Of a stretch of 17,943 bases of DNA, positions 15,902 through 17,943 are shown piece after piece (positions within the stretch are counted from its first letter, which is position 1; every line of letters begins with the position of its first letter). Origin of the DNA: Pseudomonadota bacterium (lineage in GTDB: Bacteria > Pseudomonadota > Gammaproteobacteria > Steroidobacterales > Steroidobacteraceae); the NCBI GenBank assembly GCA_018241455.1, contig JAFEDW010000012.1:1-17943 (forward strand), given 5' to 3'. The notes beneath the pieces are model-generated. The model searched no databases. It was not told where the DNA came from and saw only the letters and a list, made by a program, of their open reading frames with translations. Both the position numbers and the translations under genes were made by a program.

Positions 15902-16963
15902 ATGGCACAGATCGACGCACTGCTCGAAGAGATCCTCAAGCGCAAGGGCTCCGACCTGCACCTGATCGCCGGCGACCCGCCGCGCGTGCGCCGCTACGGC
16001 GATCTCGCGCCGCTCAGCAACGAAGTGCTGACGCCCGATTTCGTCAAGACGGCGCTGTACGAGATCATGCCGCGCAAGGCGGTCGAACGCTTCGAGGCGC
16101 ACGACGGCGCCGACTTCGCCTATGCGCTGCCCGGGCACGGGCGCTTCCGCGTCAACGTGCTGCGGCAGATCGCCGGCATGGGCGCGGTGTTCCGCGCCAT
16201 CCCGTCGAGCGCGCTGACGCTCGAGCAGCTGAAGATGCCGCCGGCCGTGCACAGCCTGTGCCGCTCCGCCAATGGCCTGATCCTCGTGACCGGCAAGACC
16301 GGTTCGGGCAAGTCCACGTCGCTCGCGGCGATGATCGACGAGATCAACAAGCGCATCAAAGGGCACATCATCACGGTCGAAGACCCGATCGAGTTCGTGC
16401 ACCCGCGCCACAATTGCCTGATCAGCCAGCGCGAAATCGGCGCGCACACGCCTTCGTTCTCGAGCGCCCTGCTATCGGCGTTGCGCGAGGATCCAGATGT
16501 CATCCTGGTTGGCGAGTTGCGCGACCTCGAGACGATGAGCACCGCGATCACCGCGGCCGAGATGGGCATCCTGGTCATGGCCACGCTCCACACCAACGGC
16601 GCGGCGCCGACCGTCGATCGCATGGTCAACGCTTTCCCGGCCGACAAGCAGGCGCACGTGCGCACGATGCTGTCGACGTCGCTCCGCGGCGTGATCTCGC
16701 AGCAGCTGCTGCAGCGCGCCGACGGCCAGGGGCGCGTCGCGGCGCTCGAGATCCTCGTCAACACGCCCGCGTCGGCGAACCTGATCCGCCAGGGCAAGCT
16801 CGACCAGATCGAGACCGTCATGCAATCGGGTGGCGCGCTCGGCATGCGCACGATGGACATGGCCATCCAGCAGCTGTTCGACGCGAGCGTGGTCACCGGC
16901 GCGGAGGCCTACAAGAAGGCCATCAACAAGGCCAAGTTCGAACAGTACAAGGACGCTCGCTAG
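15902..16963 (+). CDS. PilT/PilU-family type IV pilus retraction ATPase, paralogue 2
   Basis: Second PilT-family ATPase, 353 residues. It starts MAQIDALLEEILKRKGSDLH, echoing the MARIDAFLK start of its neighbour, which suggests an old tandem duplication. Walker A GKTGSGKST (131-139, K137) sits at the same residue numbers as in paralogue 1. The Asp box is TVEDPIEF, Walker B DPDVILVGELRD (E205) and the His box ATLHTNG. The region matching PilT AIRNLIRE reads ASANLIRQ, and the C-terminal block GALGMRTMDMAIQQLF is PilT-like. Its own stop lies 3 bases before the metG ATG. The two ATPases may form a pair like PilT/PilU, one strong motor and one helper, but which is which cannot be told from sequence. 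Confidence 0.9.
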   Translation: MAQIDALLEEILKRKGSDLHLIAGDPPRVRRYGDLAPLSNEVLTPDFVKTALYEIMPRKAVERFEAHDGADFAYALPGHGRFRVNVLRQIAGMGAVFRAIPSSALTLEQLKMPPAVHSLCRSANGLILVTGKTGSGKSTSLAAMIDEINKRIKGHIITVEDPIEFVHPRHNCLISQREIGAHTPSFSSALLSALREDPDVILVGELRDLETMSTAITAAEMGILVMATLHTNGAAPTVDRMVNAFPADKQAHVRTMLSTSLRGVISQQLLQRADGQGRVAALEILVNTPASANLIRQGKLDQIETVMQSGGALGMRTMDMAIQQLFDASVVTGAEAYKKAINKAKFEQYKDAR

Positions 16964-16966
16964 CTG

Positions 16967-17943
16967 ATGGCCCGCAAGATCCTGGTCACGCATGCGCTGC
17001 CGTACGCCAACGGCTCGCTCCATCTCGGCCACGTCATCGAGGCGGTGCAGACCGACATCTGGGTGCGCTTCCAGCGCCTGCGCGGGCACGACTGCCTGTT
17101 CGTGTGCGCCGAGGATTCCCACGGCACGCCGATCATGATCCGCGCGCAGCAGGAGCGCGTGCCGCCCGAGCAGCTGATCGCCGCGATGGCCGCCGAGCAC
17201 CAGCGCGACTACCGCGAGCTGCTGGTGGCGCACGATCACTTTCATTCCACGCACAGCGAGGAGAGCCGGCGGTTCACGCACGAGCTCTACGAACGATTGC
17301 GCGGCCGCGGCTTCATCACCCGGCGCGCCGTGCGCCAGGCCTACGACGAACAGGCGAAGATGTTCCTGCCCGACCGCTACGTGCGCGGCACCTGCCCGGT
17401 CTGCAAGAGCCCCGAGCAGTACGGCGACAGCTGCGAGGTGTGCGGCGCGACCTATACGCCGGCCGACCTGATCGACCCGGTGTCGACGCTGAGCGGCACG
17501 GCGCCGGTCTGGCGCGAATCCGATCACCTGTTCTTCCGCCTCGGCGCGTTCGACGCCATGCTGCGCGAGTGGCTCAAGGGCGGCGAGCACAGCGCCGCGG
17601 TGCGCGCCAAGCTCGACGAGTGGTTCGCGGCGGGGCTGCAGGACTGGGACATTTCGCGCGATGCGCCCTACTTCGGCTTCGAGGTGCCCGACGCGCCGGG
17701 CAAGTATTTCTACGTGTGGTTCGATGCGCCGATCGGCTACATCGCCAGCTTCGAAGCGCTCCGGGTGCAACGCGGACTCGATTTCGACGCGTATTGGACC
17801 TCCGAGACCGAATCCGAGCTGTACCACTTCATCGGCAAGGACATCAGTTACTTCCACAACCTGTTCTGGCCCGCGGTGCTGCACGGCGCAGGGTACCGGC
17901 GGCCGACCGGCGTCAACGTGCACGGCTTCCTGACCATCAACGG
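16967..17943 (+). CDS. metG: Methionine-tRNA ligase (partial, C-terminus beyond the window)
   Basis: Class I aminoacyl-tRNA synthetase that charges initiator and elongator tRNA-Met. 325 full codons are visible. The start MARKILVTHALPYANGSLHL leads straight into the HIGH-type motif HLGH (19-22). The zinc knuckle is C143-x2-C146-x9-C156-x2-C159, the E. coli-type arrangement. Further conserved blocks are AEDSHGTPI, FFRLG, YFYVWFDAPIGYI and FIGKDISYFHNLFWP. The window ends in VNVHGFLTIN, a few residues before the expected KMSKS loop. The gene follows paralogue 2 of the PilT pair by 3 bases, with AAGGAC upstream as a weak ribosome site, so it is probably read from the kinase-ATPase operon at least in part. 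Confidence 0.96.
   Translation, partial: MARKILVTHALPYANGSLHLGHVIEAVQTDIWVRFQRLRGHDCLFVCAEDSHGTPIMIRAQQERVPPEQLIAAMAAEHQRDYRELLVAHDHFHSTHSEESRRFTHELYERLRGRGFITRRAVRQAYDEQAKMFLPDRYVRGTCPVCKSPEQYGDSCEVCGATYTPADLIDPVSTLSGTAPVWRESDHLFFRLGAFDAMLREWLKGGEHSAAVRAKLDEWFAAGLQDWDISRDAPYFGFEVPDAPGKYFYVWFDAPIGYIASFEALRVQRGLDFDAYWTSETESELYHFIGKDISYFHNLFWPAVLHGAGYRRPTGVNVHGFLTIN

Noticed and set aside
16472..17923. 483-codon open frame opposite PilT-like paralogue 2 and metG
   Set aside because: Spans the boundary of two clear plus-strand genes and has low-complexity composition; an antisense shadow.

Overview
The window is high-GC bacterial chromosome, densely packed, with no gap longer than about 180 bases. 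Gene content and order point to a gammaproteobacterium, probably in the Xanthomonadales/Nevskiales/Steroidobacterales area. The markers are an Hda-type DnaA regulator, a purM-purN-DUF3108 operon, dcd-mrp close to metG, a QseBC-like two-component pair, and type IV pilus PilT-family ATPases. The placement is inferred from gene families and order only. No rRNA, tRNA, IS element, integrase or CRISPR array was seen.

Layout. (1) 1-2236: a QseC-like sensor kinase (cut by the left edge) and a QseB-like response regulator, divergent from a secreted PAP2 phosphatase. The divergent region carries a symmetrical four-half-site operator-like array. (2) 2242-4223, minus strand: pssA, a family 4 uracil-DNA glycosylase and rimI in one tight operon. 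(3) 4330-6670, plus strand: proS followed by a secreted lytic transglycosylase. (4) 6688-7942, minus strand: a PgsA-like CDP-alcohol phosphatidyltransferase and hda. (5) 7983-10464, plus strand: purM, purN and a DUF3108 protein, overlapping end to start. (6) 10478-12163, minus strand: mrp (apbC) then dcd. (7) 12283-17943, plus strand: a cytoplasmic Ser/Thr kinase with an N-terminal HEAT-repeat domain, two tandem PilT/PilU-family ATPases, and metG (cut by the right edge just before its KMSKS loop).

Most of the window is housekeeping: phospholipid synthesis, purine and pyrimidine nucleotide synthesis, tRNA charging, replication control, base-excision repair and Fe-S assembly. The unusual part is region 7. 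In E. coli and Pseudomonas, mrp and metG are divergent neighbours. Here a three-gene cassette (HEAT-repeat Hanks-type kinase, PilT-like 1, PilT-like 2) sits between them and reads into metG with only 3 bases between the last ATPase and metG. This suggests a phosphorylation-controlled pilus-retraction or motility module, and it is the best candidate in the window for an undescribed system. The second notable signal is the paired direct and inverted TTAGC array in the two-component/PAP2 promoter region.
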